A stretch of DNA of 64,000 nt from an uncultured Bacilli bacterium (GCA_934162665.1 CAKPJN010000003.1:59971-123970); one strand, 5' to 3'. Shown: positions 43,019 through 52,448, numbered from the stretch's first letter. Translations and numbers: made by a program. The notes: generated by a model from the sequence alone, not told the origin.

Positions 43019-43480
43019 CTATTTACTAATTATCTTATTATAACGTTTCGTAGTTTTTTCTCTTTCATCTATCTCATCAAATAATCTTGTATATAAAAGC
43101 ATGCTTTTTATATGATCATAATATTCTTTTTGTTTTCCATGTATATCTAATTTAGCTACTCTTTCTAATATACATTCAATAATCATTTCATCTATTTTAA
43201 TTCCTGTATCAATTACATTTTTTGCATTACTACATACAATTCCTTTTAAATATGCAAAATTTAGCTTTTTATAACTATAAATGACTTGAGGGACAAAAAA
43301 ATACTCCTTTGAATGTTTATTAAATGTCCTTGTCTGAGTAGTTAGTGGAATACTATATATATAATTTCCATCTTCTTTTTCTTCTTCAAATAAAAATATA
43401 CATGGTCTATTCTTTTTGGTATCCACCATATTATTCGTAAATACTAAATTTTTATGATAAATTATGTCCCCTGTCTTCAT
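43019..43480 (-). CDS. MazF/PemK-like protein
   Basis: 153 residues. KTGDIIYHKN, then RPCIFLFEEEKEDGNYIYSIPLTT and a long strand-rich middle, is the beta-barrel pattern of the MazF/PemK fold. The C-terminal 60 residues are an extra helical part. No antitoxin gene adjoins, and the usual catalytic Arg/Thr pair can only be guessed (NRPCIF, PLTTQ). It could be a housekeeping-like solo member or an endoribonuclease. It follows yebC by 21 bases. Confidence 0.6.
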   Translation of the reverse strand: MKTGDIIYHKNLVFTNNMVDTKKNRPCIFLFEEEKEDGNYIYSIPLTTQTRTFNKHSKEYFFVPQVIYSYKKLNFAYLKGIVCSNAKNVIDTGIKIDEMIIECILERVAKLDIHGKQKEYYDHIKSMLLYTRLFDEIDEREKTTKRYNKIISK

Positions 43481-43501
43481 GTTAATATACTCCTTAATAA
43501 A

Positions 43502-44224
43502 TTAATCTTCTTTTAAATTATAATATACATCTTGTACATCATCTAAGTCTTCTAACGTATCTACTAGATTGTGAACTTTTTCCATTCCTTCTTCATCTAA
43601 TTCTACTTCCATATTTGGAATATATGTTAATTCACATTCTAAAAATTCTTTTACTCCCGCTTCTTCTAATGATTGTTTTACTTTAGTGAAACTTTCTTGG
43701 TCTGTAGTAATATGATAAGTATTATCCTCTTTCTCAAAGTCTAGAGCTCCTGCATCAAGGGATGCCATCATCATTTCATCTTCATCATATTCACCAGGTA
43801 TAACTATAGAACCACGACGTTCAAACATATAACTAACTGAACCATCTGTTCCTAAATTTCCCCCTGCTTTAGTAAATGAACTTCTTACAAATGATGCTGT
43901 TCTATTTTTATTATCTGTTAAGCAGTCAACCATGAAGGCAACTCCACCATGTCCATACCCTTCATATCTGATATTTTCATAGTTTTCTCCTTCTGCTGCT
44001 CCTTTAGCTTTATCAATTGCTTTTTGAATATTATCCTTAGGCATATTTTGTGCTTTTGCCTTATCTACCGCTAATCTTAATGCGGAGTTTTTATCTGGGT
44101 CTGGAGCACCTTGTTTTGCTGCAACAAAAATCTCTTTAGCTAATTTTTGAAATACTTTACCACGTGCTGCGTCTAATAGTCCTTTCTTTCTATGAATTGT
44201 AGCCCATTTTGAATGTCCACTCAT
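43502..44224 (-). CDS. yebC: YebC/PmpR-family protein
   Basis: 240 residues, standard. MSGHSKWATIHRKKGLLDAARGKVFQKLAKEI at the start, YEGYGHGGVAFMVDCLTDNKNRT and the C-terminal LEDLDDVQDVYYNL end are diagnostic. Family members act as DNA-binding regulators, and a translation role in proline-rich sequences has been reported recently. It diverges from the DUF192-like gene. Confidence 0.96.
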   Translation of the reverse strand: MSGHSKWATIHRKKGLLDAARGKVFQKLAKEIFVAAKQGAPDPDKNSALRLAVDKAKAQNMPKDNIQKAIDKAKGAAEGENYENIRYEGYGHGGVAFMVDCLTDNKNRTASFVRSSFTKAGGNLGTDGSVSYMFERRGSIVIPGEYDEDEMMMASLDAGALDFEKEDNTYHITTDQESFTKVKQSLEEAGVKEFLECELTYIPNMEVELDEEGMEKVHNLVDTLEDLDDVQDVYYNLKED

Positions 44225-44335
44225 AATAATACCTCCTCTTTTTTTATTATATTAACATAATTTCATTAATTGTTAAAGGGTAGTTTTAAAATTTTTCACA
44301 TTATGCTATTATAATATTAGAAATGATGGTGAAGT

Positions 44336-44662
44336 ATGTATATAAAAATAAACAGAAAAAAATTACCAATTATAGAAAAGAGAAAGTTTTGGGAAAGATT
44401 TGTAGGTCTAAAGTTTGTATTAGAACCTATTGATTATGGTGTTAAATATCCAAAAAGGAAATGGTTTAATACTAATTTTTTATGTCAAAGAGTCGATATT
44501 GTTCTTACAGATAAAGAAGATAAAATTTGTTATATATATGAAAATTTCAATACCGAGAAAACAATATTTCCAAAGCATAAAGTTTATAATGTTTATTTAT
44601 TACCTCTTGGTAGCTCAACTAATTTAAAAATTGGTGAAGTACTAAGAGTTTATAAAAAATAA
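44336..44662 (+). CDS. DUF192-like small protein
   Basis: 108 residues on the plus strand. RKFWERFVGLKFVLEP (ER-x-x-GLM-F-like), then KWFNTNFLCQRVDIVLTDKEDKICYIYENF (the F-W-M-x-N-T-x-x-P-L-D-i-i-F region), and YNVYLLPLGSSTNLKIGEVLRV (the VLELPaG..lgikvGD end) follow the DUF192 pattern in order. There is no signal peptide, unlike many DUF192 proteins. The function is unknown. The start ATG at 44336 has only a weak GGTGA site. Confidence 0.65.
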   Translation: MYIKINRKKLPIIEKRKFWERFVGLKFVLEPIDYGVKYPKRKWFNTNFLCQRVDIVLTDKEDKICYIYENFNTEKTIFPKHKVYNVYLLPLGSSTNLKIGEVLRVYKK

Positions 44663-44691
44663 AAAAGGTATAGTTTTTACTATATCTTTTT
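44662..44691. terminator. Bidirectional terminator between the DUF192-like and HPt-receiver genes
   Basis: AAAAAGGTATAG pairs with CTATATCTTTTT with one G-T pair; A and T runs on both sides serve the two converging genes. Confidence 0.75.
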
Positions 44692-45532
44692 AACTGTTCA
44701 TTTCTTTAAAGTAAATTGTCTTTTCTACAACTCTTTTTACATCTTGTTCTGTAAATGGTTTACCTAACATATCTACTATTTGGTAAGTAAAGGCTCTATC
44801 AATAGTTGCTTTTGTAGAATCTCCTGATATGATTGATACTGGTAATTTTGTAAATAAATTGTTATTTTTCATAAAATCAAGTACTGCAAATCCGTCTACA
44901 TTAGGCATATTTAAATCTAATAAAATTCCAACTATGTTATCTGTATCTTTATTTGCTTTAATTAAATCAATTGCTTCTTTTCCATCTTTAGCAGTACCAA
45001 CCTTATATTGTCCTTCAAATATTCTTTTAGTAAAGTTTCTAACGATATTTGAGTCGTCTACTACTAAAATAGTTTTTTCAGTATATACCTCAGCTGTATT
45101 TAATTCTTCTACTTCTTCTATTTGTACATTTACATTACTAACATTTTCTGTAGTGTTATTATTAACAACTGGTTCTTTACCCATATATTGTTTTACTAAA
45201 TGAACTATTCTATCTGCCTCGGCCATCAATTCGTCAAAATGTTCATATACATAGTAATAATCATTTTCCTTACTTTTCATTTCATGATTATAAGATAATT
45301 CTGCTAATTTTGTGAAACCAAAATATTTAGCATCACTTTTTAGAGAGTGGACAAGAATTGCATAATTTGGCATGTCCTTTCTTTCTTTATAATATCTTAT
45401 CTTAGGGATTTTTTCGCTTGCTCCAATTAAGAATTCTCCAATTGTATCATCATAGGTTGCCATGTCTCCAAATAATTCTAGACTTTGATTGATATCTACA
45501 CCATTATTAATTAATAAATTTACGTCTCCCAT
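44690..45532 (-). CDS. HPt-receiver fusion response regulator
   Basis: About 280 residues. The N-terminal HPt domain (residues 1-112) has the phosphate-accepting His in YAILVHSLKSDAKYFG. A linker of polar residues follows, then a C-terminal receiver domain with acidic pocket KTILVVDDSN, phosphoacceptor LLDLNMPNVDG, T/S in SIISGDS and K in MLGKPFTEQDV. There is no DNA-binding or enzyme output. ATG 45532 is eight bases after AAGGA; ATG 45541 abuts it. It ends a two-gene unit with the hybrid kinase and probably forms a His-Asp-His-Asp relay. Confidence 0.88.
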   Translation of the reverse strand: MGDVNLLINNGVDINQSLELFGDMATYDDTIGEFLIGASEKIPKIRYYKERKDMPNYAILVHSLKSDAKYFGFTKLAELSYNHEMKSKENDYYYVYEHFDELMAEADRIVHLVKQYMGKEPVVNNNTTENVSNVNVQIEEVEELNTAEVYTEKTILVVDDSNIVRNFTKRIFEGQYKVGTAKDGKEAIDLIKANKDTDNIVGILLDLNMPNVDGFAVLDFMKNNNLFTKLPVSIISGDSTKATIDRAFTYQIVDMLGKPFTEQDVKRVVEKTIYFKEMNS

Positions 45533-45579
45533 ATAAACCATCCTTTATTTTGTTATAAACCAATTATATCATACATTTA

Positions 45580-47385
45580 TTATTTACTCAAAAACTTTTG
45601 AATTACTATTGACAATTCCTTTTTATCAATAGGTTTAGCTAAATAGTCATCAAATCCATCAGCTAAATATTTTTCTCTCATTCCAGATATTGCGTTAGCT
45701 GTTAAGGCAACTGTTGGGATATTAAAATCTGGTAATTCTTTCAAATGTTTTAATGTTTCTACACCACTCATTCGTGGCATCATATCATCAAGTAAAATTA
45801 AATCATATATTTTACCACTTCTAATTTTAGTAAGGCATTCATCCCCACTTGATACTTCTTCAGTTTGAACTTTATAATCTTTTAGTAATCTTGCGGCTAC
45901 TTTTAGGTTAACTTTATTGTCATCAACGATTAATATTTTTTTATCACTTAAATCTTCATTTATATTAACAGTATCATTTTTTTCTTCTAAAACTTCTATT
46001 TGATTTGCTGCTATTACTTGATCTATTGCTATTGTGAATTTTGATCCTTGACCATAGATACTTTGAACTACAATTTTACCATTCATTAAGTCTACTAATT
46101 TTTTGGTAATTGCAAGTCCTAGTCCAGTTCCTTCGATAGTAATATTTCTTTCTTCATCAAATCGTTCAAATTTAGAGAATAATTTTTCTATATTTTCTTG
46201 TTTAATTCCTATTCCTGAGTCTTCTACTGAAACTATTAATCTACATATATTGTCTTTCTTTATGGATGATACTTTGAATTCTATATATCCTTCATCAGTA
46301 TACTTTACAGCATTAGTTAATATATTTAATATAACTTGTTTAATTCTTGAGTAATCGCCATTTAAGGTTTTTGGGATACTTTCATCATAACTTACTCTAA
46401 AGTCAATTGGTTTTTCTCCAAGACGGGCCTTTGTCAAAACAATTAGTTCATCAAATACTTTTTTAAAGTCGTAATCAACGTTTATTATTTCTATTTTATT
46501 AGCTTCTATTTTGGATATATCTAATATTCCATTAACGATTTCTAGTAAGTTTTGAGAAGCCATAATAATATCATCTACTTCTTGCATACTTGTATCAGGT
46601 ATATCTTCTTCTTTTAACGCTTGAGAAAATCCTACAATTGCATTTAGAGGTGTTCTTATTTCATGTGACATACTAGATAAGAATTCACTTTTTGCATTAT
46701 TAGCTTTTTCTGCTTGATCTCTTGCTTCGTTAAGTTGCTCAATTAATTTCATGTCTGGATTTTCTATGGTGAATGACATAAAAATTGTTACAAAGGTTTC
46801 CATAACAGTTATAATTAAAATAGCTGGATTAGAAAGTTGAATTAATGTTGCAAGTGTTCCTATCGATAAATAAAATATTATAGGAAAATACTTCTTTTGT
46901 TTTATATTTTTAAAATTTGAAATAATACACATAATCATAATAATAACATATATTGTTGAAAGACCATACATTGCATTAGCTCCGATACCATATGTATAGA
47001 ATTTTGCTCCACTTACTTTGTAATTTAATGGCATGGCAAGCAAGAAGATTGTCATTGGCATATATATAATTTTTATTATATTTAATAGTTTTTTTACTTT
47101 TTCCTCTTTAATTGAAATGGTTATAGTATATGTTGTAATAAGAGATATCCAAGTCAACAAATAAATTAGATATAATTTATTTACTATTGTAAAGTATATA
47201 TTATGGTAATTAGAAAAAGCCATATAGACACTAATAAAATCTATTATTATACCAACAAAACTTGTTATTATTAATTTGGAAAATATTCTAGTTTCACTAT
47301 TATTTATTCTTTTCTTATAAAAATATATTGCCATTACTAAAGATAAGTATGCAAAACTAACAATTAAAAAGTACAAGTTATTCAT
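45580..47385 (-). CDS. Hybrid sensor histidine kinase with seven-helix sensor
   Basis: 601 residues. About seven membrane helices (1-210) resemble a 7TM/MASE-like sensor. Then come a coiled coil, HisKA with FLSSMSHEIRTPLNAIVG, HATPase with NILTNAVKYTDEG (N box), VEDSGIGIKQEN, FERFDEE and GTGLGLAI (G boxes), and a receiver domain (about 480-600; ILIVDDNKVN, LLDDMMPRMSG). The signal is unknown. It lies 39 bases upstream of the HPt-receiver gene. Confidence 0.92.
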   Translation of the reverse strand: MNNLYFLIVSFAYLSLVMAIYFYKKRINNSETRIFSKLIITSFVGIIIDFISVYMAFSNYHNIYFTIVNKLYLIYLLTWISLITTYTITISIKEEKVKKLLNIIKIIYMPMTIFLLAMPLNYKVSGAKFYTYGIGANAMYGLSTIYVIIMIMCIISNFKNIKQKKYFPIIFYLSIGTLATLIQLSNPAILIITVMETFVTIFMSFTIENPDMKLIEQLNEARDQAEKANNAKSEFLSSMSHEIRTPLNAIVGFSQALKEEDIPDTSMQEVDDIIMASQNLLEIVNGILDISKIEANKIEIINVDYDFKKVFDELIVLTKARLGEKPIDFRVSYDESIPKTLNGDYSRIKQVILNILTNAVKYTDEGYIEFKVSSIKKDNICRLIVSVEDSGIGIKQENIEKLFSKFERFDEERNITIEGTGLGLAITKKLVDLMNGKIVVQSIYGQGSKFTIAIDQVIAANQIEVLEEKNDTVNINEDLSDKKILIVDDNKVNLKVAARLLKDYKVQTEEVSSGDECLTKIRSGKIYDLILLDDMMPRMSGVETLKHLKELPDFNIPTVALTANAISGMREKYLADGFDDYLAKPIDKKELSIVIQKFLSK

Positions 47386-47444
47386 TAATTAACACCTCTA
47401 TTATATATTACATTATATCATGTGATTTAAATTGCAACAATAAA

Positions 47445-47495
47445 AAAACAATATAAATTTACAACAACTTAATAAATGTTAATTTATATTGTTTT
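47445..47495 (-). terminator. Terminator after the lipid operon
   Basis: A 15-base perfect inverted repeat beginning AAAACAATATAAATT with a 21-base loop, followed by TTTTTTT on the minus strand. Confidence 0.8.
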
Positions 47496-47516
47496 ATTTA
47501 TATAAATAAGTTAGTA

Positions 47517-48872
47517 TTAATGAATTTTCTTTGTATATTTATTACCATGTAGATTTTCTAAATATTCATTATTTTCTTTTTTTAAATCACCAATAATTTC
47601 TTTTAACATTTGAGTTACCTCTAATGTATCGTCAAGAGGAGATACTCTAATTGGATTACCAAATCTAACACAAGGTTCACCATACTTTTTATCGTATACA
47701 CTACTTACCGCTATAGGTACTATTTGACATCCTGTTATTTGAGCAATTGCCGCCGCACCTGGATGGAAATCTAATAAAAAGGCTTCACCTCTATTAGTTC
47801 TTCCTTCTGGAAAAATAAATACATTGCTGTTATGTGATAATATTTTTGTTACTGCATCCTTTGCAAAATCTCTATCATCTTTATCTTCACGATCAATTGA
47901 TATAGCACCTGTTTTTAAATATATATTGCCTCTTTTCATATTTAACATTTTTGTTGCTGTTAAAAAGTGAATAGGTCTATTATCTCCTAAAGCAGAAATT
48001 ATAGGAAATTGATCATAATAATTATTATGATTTGCAACAAATAATAATCCATTTTCATTTGGAACTAATTCTCTATTAAATACGGTTGGTGGATACATCA
48101 TGTTATAAAATGGCAAACCAATCTTGGACACTTTTTGATAATTTTTTTCACATTTATCATGTTTTATTTTGTCATATGGTAAATTTTTATAATATTCTTT
48201 TAAGTTTTCAAAGTATTCTAACTTTTCTGAACGCTCCATACTGTCAACTTCTTCATGAGATAACTTAATAAAATATCTTGGATTTTGAAATTTCTTTATT
48301 TCATTATATATTTGATCTGCATTTTTAACTCTAGGTACATTTTCATAATTGTAATTCCTATTATATGCCGCATCAAAACATATTACTTTAGTTATATCTT
48401 TTAGCGCTTCTATGTTTTCCTTTTTATCATCAATTATCACATCAACATTATTCTCTATGCATGCTTTATATTTATCTTCAGCACTATTTCCTTCTGAACA
48501 AAATACAATTTTGTCATATGGAATGTTTTCTTTTTCTAGCCAATATATCATCATTTTTCTAAAAAGTGCACCAGTTACATTTTGTTCTGTTGTATGAGCT
48601 CTACCAGTAATAATAAATATCTCATTGCCTTCTTCTTTTAACTTTCTAATTGTTGCTGCTATATTATCTCTTGGTTTTTCTTTTAGACAATATCTCCATA
48701 TATATTTAGTCCAGAATTTTTCTCTTTCTTCTTTACTACAATGAAAAATATCTTGGATATCATAACCAGTTTCATCAATATCCTTAACATCCGTAAAGTA
48801 TTCTTTTCCGTATTTTAATTGATAATCTTCTAAATTTGTTAAAACTCCATCTCCGTCAAATGCTATTCTCAT
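47517..48872 (-). CDS. HAD phosphatase-acyltransferase (PlsC) fusion
   Basis: 451 residues in two domains. Residues 1-195 are a HAD-like phosphatase of the 5'-nucleotidase C type: RIAFDGDGVLTN, FIITGRAHTT, NVDVIIDDKKENI. From ~235 comes a 1-acylglycerol-3-phosphate acyltransferase domain with FVANHNNYYDQFP (HX4D), GAISIDRED and FIFPEGRTNRGEAFLLDFHPGAA. The glycerol-binding motif is EGR rather than EGT. The fusion could join phosphate removal with acylation. It lies 18 bases behind an acyl-CoA ligase-like gene. Confidence 0.85.
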   Translation of the reverse strand: MRIAFDGDGVLTNLEDYQLKYGKEYFTDVKDIDETGYDIQDIFHCSKEEREKFWTKYIWRYCLKEKPRDNIAATIRKLKEEGNEIFIITGRAHTTEQNVTGALFRKMMIYWLEKENIPYDKIVFCSEGNSAEDKYKACIENNVDVIIDDKKENIEALKDITKVICFDAAYNRNYNYENVPRVKNADQIYNEIKKFQNPRYFIKLSHEEVDSMERSEKLEYFENLKEYYKNLPYDKIKHDKCEKNYQKVSKIGLPFYNMMYPPTVFNRELVPNENGLLFVANHNNYYDQFPIISALGDNRPIHFLTATKMLNMKRGNIYLKTGAISIDREDKDDRDFAKDAVTKILSHNSNVFIFPEGRTNRGEAFLLDFHPGAAAIAQITGCQIVPIAVSSVYDKKYGEPCVRFGNPIRVSPLDDTLEVTQMLKEIIGDLKKENNEYLENLHGNKYTKKIH

Positions 48873-48890
48873 ATATTTAACCTAACCTTT

Positions 48891-50684
48891 CTATTTTTTT
48901 GTAAACACTTTGGCATTTGTTAATATTTCTTCTTTTAACATTTTATGACTTATTTTTCCAAGTAGTGTTTGTGGTAATTTTTCTCTGAATTCATATTGAT
49001 ATGGAACAGAGTATTTATTCAAATTTTTCTTACATAATTCCTCTATTTCATATTTTAACTTTTCGTTTGCTTCATAGCCTTCATTTAAAATGATATAGGC
49101 TTTTGGAACTTCCATTTTATATGGATGTACTATTCCAACAACTGCACATGCAGCAACAGCTTCATGTTCTTCTATAACTTCCTCTATTATATTTGGATAT
49201 ACATTAACACCACTTGATATTATCATATTTCCTCTCCTTGTAGAGAAGTAAAGTTTTGAATCTCTAAAGTAACCTAAATCTCCGGTATGTAGCCATCCAT
49301 CCTGTAGTACATTTTTTGTTTCTTCTGATTGTTTATAATACTCTTTCATAATTGATGGTCCTTTAACACAAATTTCTCCTATTTCTCCTTCTTTAAGTTC
49401 CTCTTTAGTTTCTTGATTGATTATTTTAACATTTGTGTTTATCATTGGGATTCCTACGGTATTATATGAGTTGTAATCTTTAGCTGCAAAGGTTGCTCCT
49501 GCAACAGCTTCTGACAGTCCATATCCTTTACTTAAAGTTATATCTGCATTGTGTTCTTTGAAAAATTTGTTAATTGTATCCTCTAATGAGTCTTTTACTA
49601 AATCTCCACCTGATACAATGTTTTTTACATAAGATAAATCTTTATCCTTCATTTTTTCACTTTGAATAATACCTTTGAATAGTGTTGGAACACCTAATAT
49701 ATGATTTGGATGATATTTATCAAACAATTTATCGATATCTTTTGCTGATAGTTTAGGTATTAAAATGCATCCTACACCTAATGATAATGGTAAGTGAAGC
49801 GAACTGCATAAACCAAATCCATGAAATACTGGCATTACAGTCAACATCTTATCCCCTCGTTCAAAATTGTCTGTATTTTGTCTGAATTGTTCTACCATTG
49901 AGTTAAAATTCTCATTTGTTAATACTACTGCTTTTGACTTTCCTGTTGTTCCACCTGTATGAAGCATTACAGCAGGCATATTTTTTTCATACTCTATAGA
50001 CTCAATACTTTTGGTATCTTTTCCTTCTTCAATAAAGTCTTTCCATGTAATTGTATTTGAATCTAATTTAATTTTATTATCTTTTCCATATTTTAATTTA
50101 TAGCCTAACTTTGTTAATAATGGCATTGAATCGGCTGGTGTTACTACTATTGTTTTTATTACATTTGTGTCATTTTTGATATTATTTATTTTATTTAATG
50201 AACTATCAATTGTAAGTAACAATTTTGAATTTGATTCATTTAAAAATTCTTTTATCTCATTTTCTGATGATAACGGATGGATCATATTCGCTACCACGCC
50301 AATTTTCATCAAAGCATAAAATGCAATAACTGCTTCCGGTGTATTTGGCATACAAATTGTTATAATATCACCTTTTTTAATACCATTTTTTAAAACACTA
50401 GATGCAAATTTATTAATTTCTTTATTCATTTGTTCATATGATAATTCATTTCCAAAATAGTATAGTGCTGTATCAGTTAAACTATTTTTATTTTCTTTCA
50501 TCATATAATCATAAATAGTCATTTTAGGAACTACAGTATTTAGAATTTGATCTTCTGTATAATATTTCAACCAACTTTTATTGATAGATGGCTTACAAGT
50601 TGGCGGCCCTTGAAGTACTCCTATCGATAAATTTCTTAAATATAAATCTCTTAATTTTTCTTCATTTATTGTTAAATTTTTCAT
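48891..50684 (-). CDS. AMP-forming acyl-CoA/acyl-ACP ligase-like
   Basis: 597 residues of the ANL superfamily. P-loop LHTGGTTGKSKAVVLT, then LTVMPVFHGFGLCSSLHLPL, SKGYGLSEAVAGATF, GWLHTGDLGYFRDSKLYFSTRRGNMIISSGVNVYPNIIEE and the C-terminal catalytic Lys in LPQTLLGKISHKML. It probably activates a fatty acid for the downstream PlsC fusion; chain length and acceptor (CoA or ACP) are unknown. It starts at the ATG after a long AT-rich leader. Confidence 0.9.
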   Translation of the reverse strand: MKNLTINEEKLRDLYLRNLSIGVLQGPPTCKPSINKSWLKYYTEDQILNTVVPKMTIYDYMMKENKNSLTDTALYYFGNELSYEQMNKEINKFASSVLKNGIKKGDIITICMPNTPEAVIAFYALMKIGVVANMIHPLSSENEIKEFLNESNSKLLLTIDSSLNKINNIKNDTNVIKTIVVTPADSMPLLTKLGYKLKYGKDNKIKLDSNTITWKDFIEEGKDTKSIESIEYEKNMPAVMLHTGGTTGKSKAVVLTNENFNSMVEQFRQNTDNFERGDKMLTVMPVFHGFGLCSSLHLPLSLGVGCILIPKLSAKDIDKLFDKYHPNHILGVPTLFKGIIQSEKMKDKDLSYVKNIVSGGDLVKDSLEDTINKFFKEHNADITLSKGYGLSEAVAGATFAAKDYNSYNTVGIPMINTNVKIINQETKEELKEGEIGEICVKGPSIMKEYYKQSEETKNVLQDGWLHTGDLGYFRDSKLYFSTRRGNMIISSGVNVYPNIIEEVIEEHEAVAACAVVGIVHPYKMEVPKAYIILNEGYEANEKLKYEIEELCKKNLNKYSVPYQYEFREKLPQTLLGKISHKMLKEEILTNAKVFTKK

Positions 50685-50930
50685 ATTTTAAATTTCAAAT
50701 TATAATTATTATAATTTTGTACTCCTTTTTTAAATTTAGAAAAAGTACTACTAAACCAATTTCTATTTTTTATTTTTATATTGCTACTACTTTTTCACTT
50801 AATAAATATATTTACTTATCAAATCTTTATGTAGAATTAATTTTCCTATTTTTCATTATTATTCCCCTTAAATTTCACATATTATAACACATTTTTGTAA
50901 AAAAAGCAACTATTAGTTTACATTTTAATA
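50685..50930 (-). promoter_or_regulatory. Promoter and long leader of the acyl-ligase operon, with a nine-codon frame
   Basis: TTGCTT (50909-50904), 17 bases, TATAAT (50886-50881) gives a leader of about 190 bases. AAGGGG precedes the tiny frame MKNRKINST (50856-50827). I see no T-box, riboswitch or strong terminator in the rest. It is 246 bases, with no other gene that I can support. Confidence 0.5.
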
Positions 50931-51632
50931 TTATAGGCCATTTTTTACTATCTCAATTAAGACTGGATAATGATCACTTATTTCTAAATTTTTAACAACT
51001 TCTACATTTTTAACTTTTATACTATTTGATACAAATATGTGATCAATAGCTCTATGATATTTTGATTGTTTCAATGTCTTTTCGTTTATTTCTATTCTTT
51101 TTAGATTAAGTGATTCTAATTCATTAACGAAGTTATTAAATATAGGATTGTTGTTTTTTAAGTTAAAATCTCCTGTTAAAATAATTGGTAGCTTCTCATC
51201 TTTTATTAGTTTAATAAGTTTTTTCAATTGTCTTTTCTTTACAAAATCAAACATATAATCTAAATGTGTATTTATAATAGCTAATTTTCCAAACTCGTTT
51301 GTATCAATAATGATTTTTGTTACTACTCTTTTTAATAATGATGGTAAGTATGGGAGATGATATGTTTTATCTAACAACACTTTTTGATTAGTTATAATAC
51401 CTACTTTTTCATTTATCTTTTTAAATATTCCTAATTTAAATCGATAATTACCATATATTTTATAATTAGTCTTAGACAAGTCTTTGATAATGTCATTTTC
51501 ACAAATATTAAACAATTCTTGAGTACATAATATATTTATTTTATTTTTATTAATAAAATCAACTATATCTTTAGACTTTTCTTTTTGATACAAATCATAG
51601 TCATTTTTTATATTAAATGTACATATTTTCAA
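50931..51632 (-). CDS. Endonuclease/exonuclease/phosphatase-family protein
   Basis: 233 residues of the DNase I-like metal-dependent fold. MKICTFNIKNDY (Asn), ILCTQELF (Glu), AIINTHLDYMFD (His/Asp), ILTGDFNLKNNN (GDFN) and HRAIDHIF...EISDHYPVLIEI (SDHxP) are all present. The target could be nucleic acid, a phosphoinositide-like or other phosphodiester. It starts at TTG 51632, with AAGGTGAT upstream. It is cytoplasmic, as no signal peptide is visible. Confidence 0.85.
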   Translation of the reverse strand: MKICTFNIKNDYDLYQKEKSKDIVDFINKNKINILCTQELFNICENDIIKDLSKTNYKIYGNYRFKLGIFKKINEKVGIITNQKVLLDKTYHLPYLPSLLKRVVTKIIIDTNEFGKLAIINTHLDYMFDFVKKRQLKKLIKLIKDEKLPIILTGDFNLKNNNPIFNNFVNELESLNLKRIEINEKTLKQSKYHRAIDHIFVSNSIKVKNVEVVKNLEISDHYPVLIEIVKNGL

Positions 51633-51689
51633 AGTATCACCTTCTATTTGATTGTATCAGATTACTTGTTTAAAGTCTATACATAGAAA

Positions 51690-51715
51690 AAATATAGGAG
51701 AATTTTCCTATATTT
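51690..51715 (-). terminator. Terminator after the decayed peptidase gene
   Basis: AAATATAGG with its complement around an eight-base loop, followed by TTTTTTCT on the minus strand. Confidence 0.75.
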
Positions 51716-52351
51716 CTATTTGTTATTTAATTTAGTTACAGTTTTATCTTTAATTAAATAGATATTTCCATAATAGCTGACTTTATCTTTATCAACTAGA
51801 ATGTATGAGTCGTTATCAAAGGTTATTAATTCGTTTTTTATACTTAAATCAAGTAAATAATCATAAGCATTTATCTTTATCAATGTTAATAATTTCTTCA
51901 TAAGTTGTTGAAAAGTTTAATACTTTTTTGCCTAAATCCATAGCACCTGCTGATCCACCGATAACTAAATTATTATAATTTTCCAGTAAATTTTTTAATT
52001 TAATTTCTTTAAAAAAGCTTGTTGATTATAAACACTACCACCTGATAAAAAGATAAAATCTGCATTTTCAATAATTTCTTTAGCTTTATCTTTATTGCGA
52101 TTATCTAAGATTATTTTCTTATCAAATTTTAAATTAGATAAATCAAGGGAAGAAAAAAGTAAATTTGCATATTCATCTGTTACTTCATAGTCAGATGGAT
52201 CATTCGCAACAAAAACTACACTTTCATATTTTGAAATATATTTTTTAATATTTGGTAAAAATTGGTATTTATTAGGCAATGCTATTGCATATCAATTACC
52301 AAGTTCATCCTTTTTACTATTATTAAGGCTACTAGCTAAAATTAAATTCAT
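51716..52351 (-). pseudogene. Broken peptidase E (S51 dipeptidase family) gene
   Basis: Three open pieces on the minus strand together resemble an S51 peptidase. An intact ribosome site and ATG at 52351 (MNLILASSLNN) run into an in-frame TGA after LGN. The frame then resumes to ADFIFLSGGSVYNQ. It shifts in a run of six T near 52020 to read ENYNNLVIGGSAGAMDLGK, which holds the catalytic Ser of the GGSAGA motif. It shifts again near 51900 before the C-terminal SYILVDKDKVSYYGNIYLI. Three lesions make sequencing error an unlikely full explanation, although homopolymer errors could account for one. Confidence 0.8.
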
Positions 52352-52448
52352 AGGTTATCATCCTCCTTTATAATTAAGTTTTAATAATTTATTTTATAGT
52401 AACATGTTTTATGTAATTCTGCTTTTTTTCATTAGTTGCTGAAATTTA

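Noticed and set aside
43019..43480. Complete MazEF toxin-antitoxin pair
   Set aside because: Only a MazF-like protein is present; the adjacent yebC gene is not an antitoxin and no small partner frame is found.
50588..50887. Plus-strand open frame of 99 codons overlapping the acyl-ligase start
   Set aside because: No ribosome site, very hydrophobic I/L/F/Y string caused by reading the AT-rich leader backwards, and the opposite strand is a clear gene.
51995..52030. Programmed frameshift in the peptidase gene
   Set aside because: A six-T run precedes the shift, but an upstream in-frame TGA and a second shift make decay the simpler reading.
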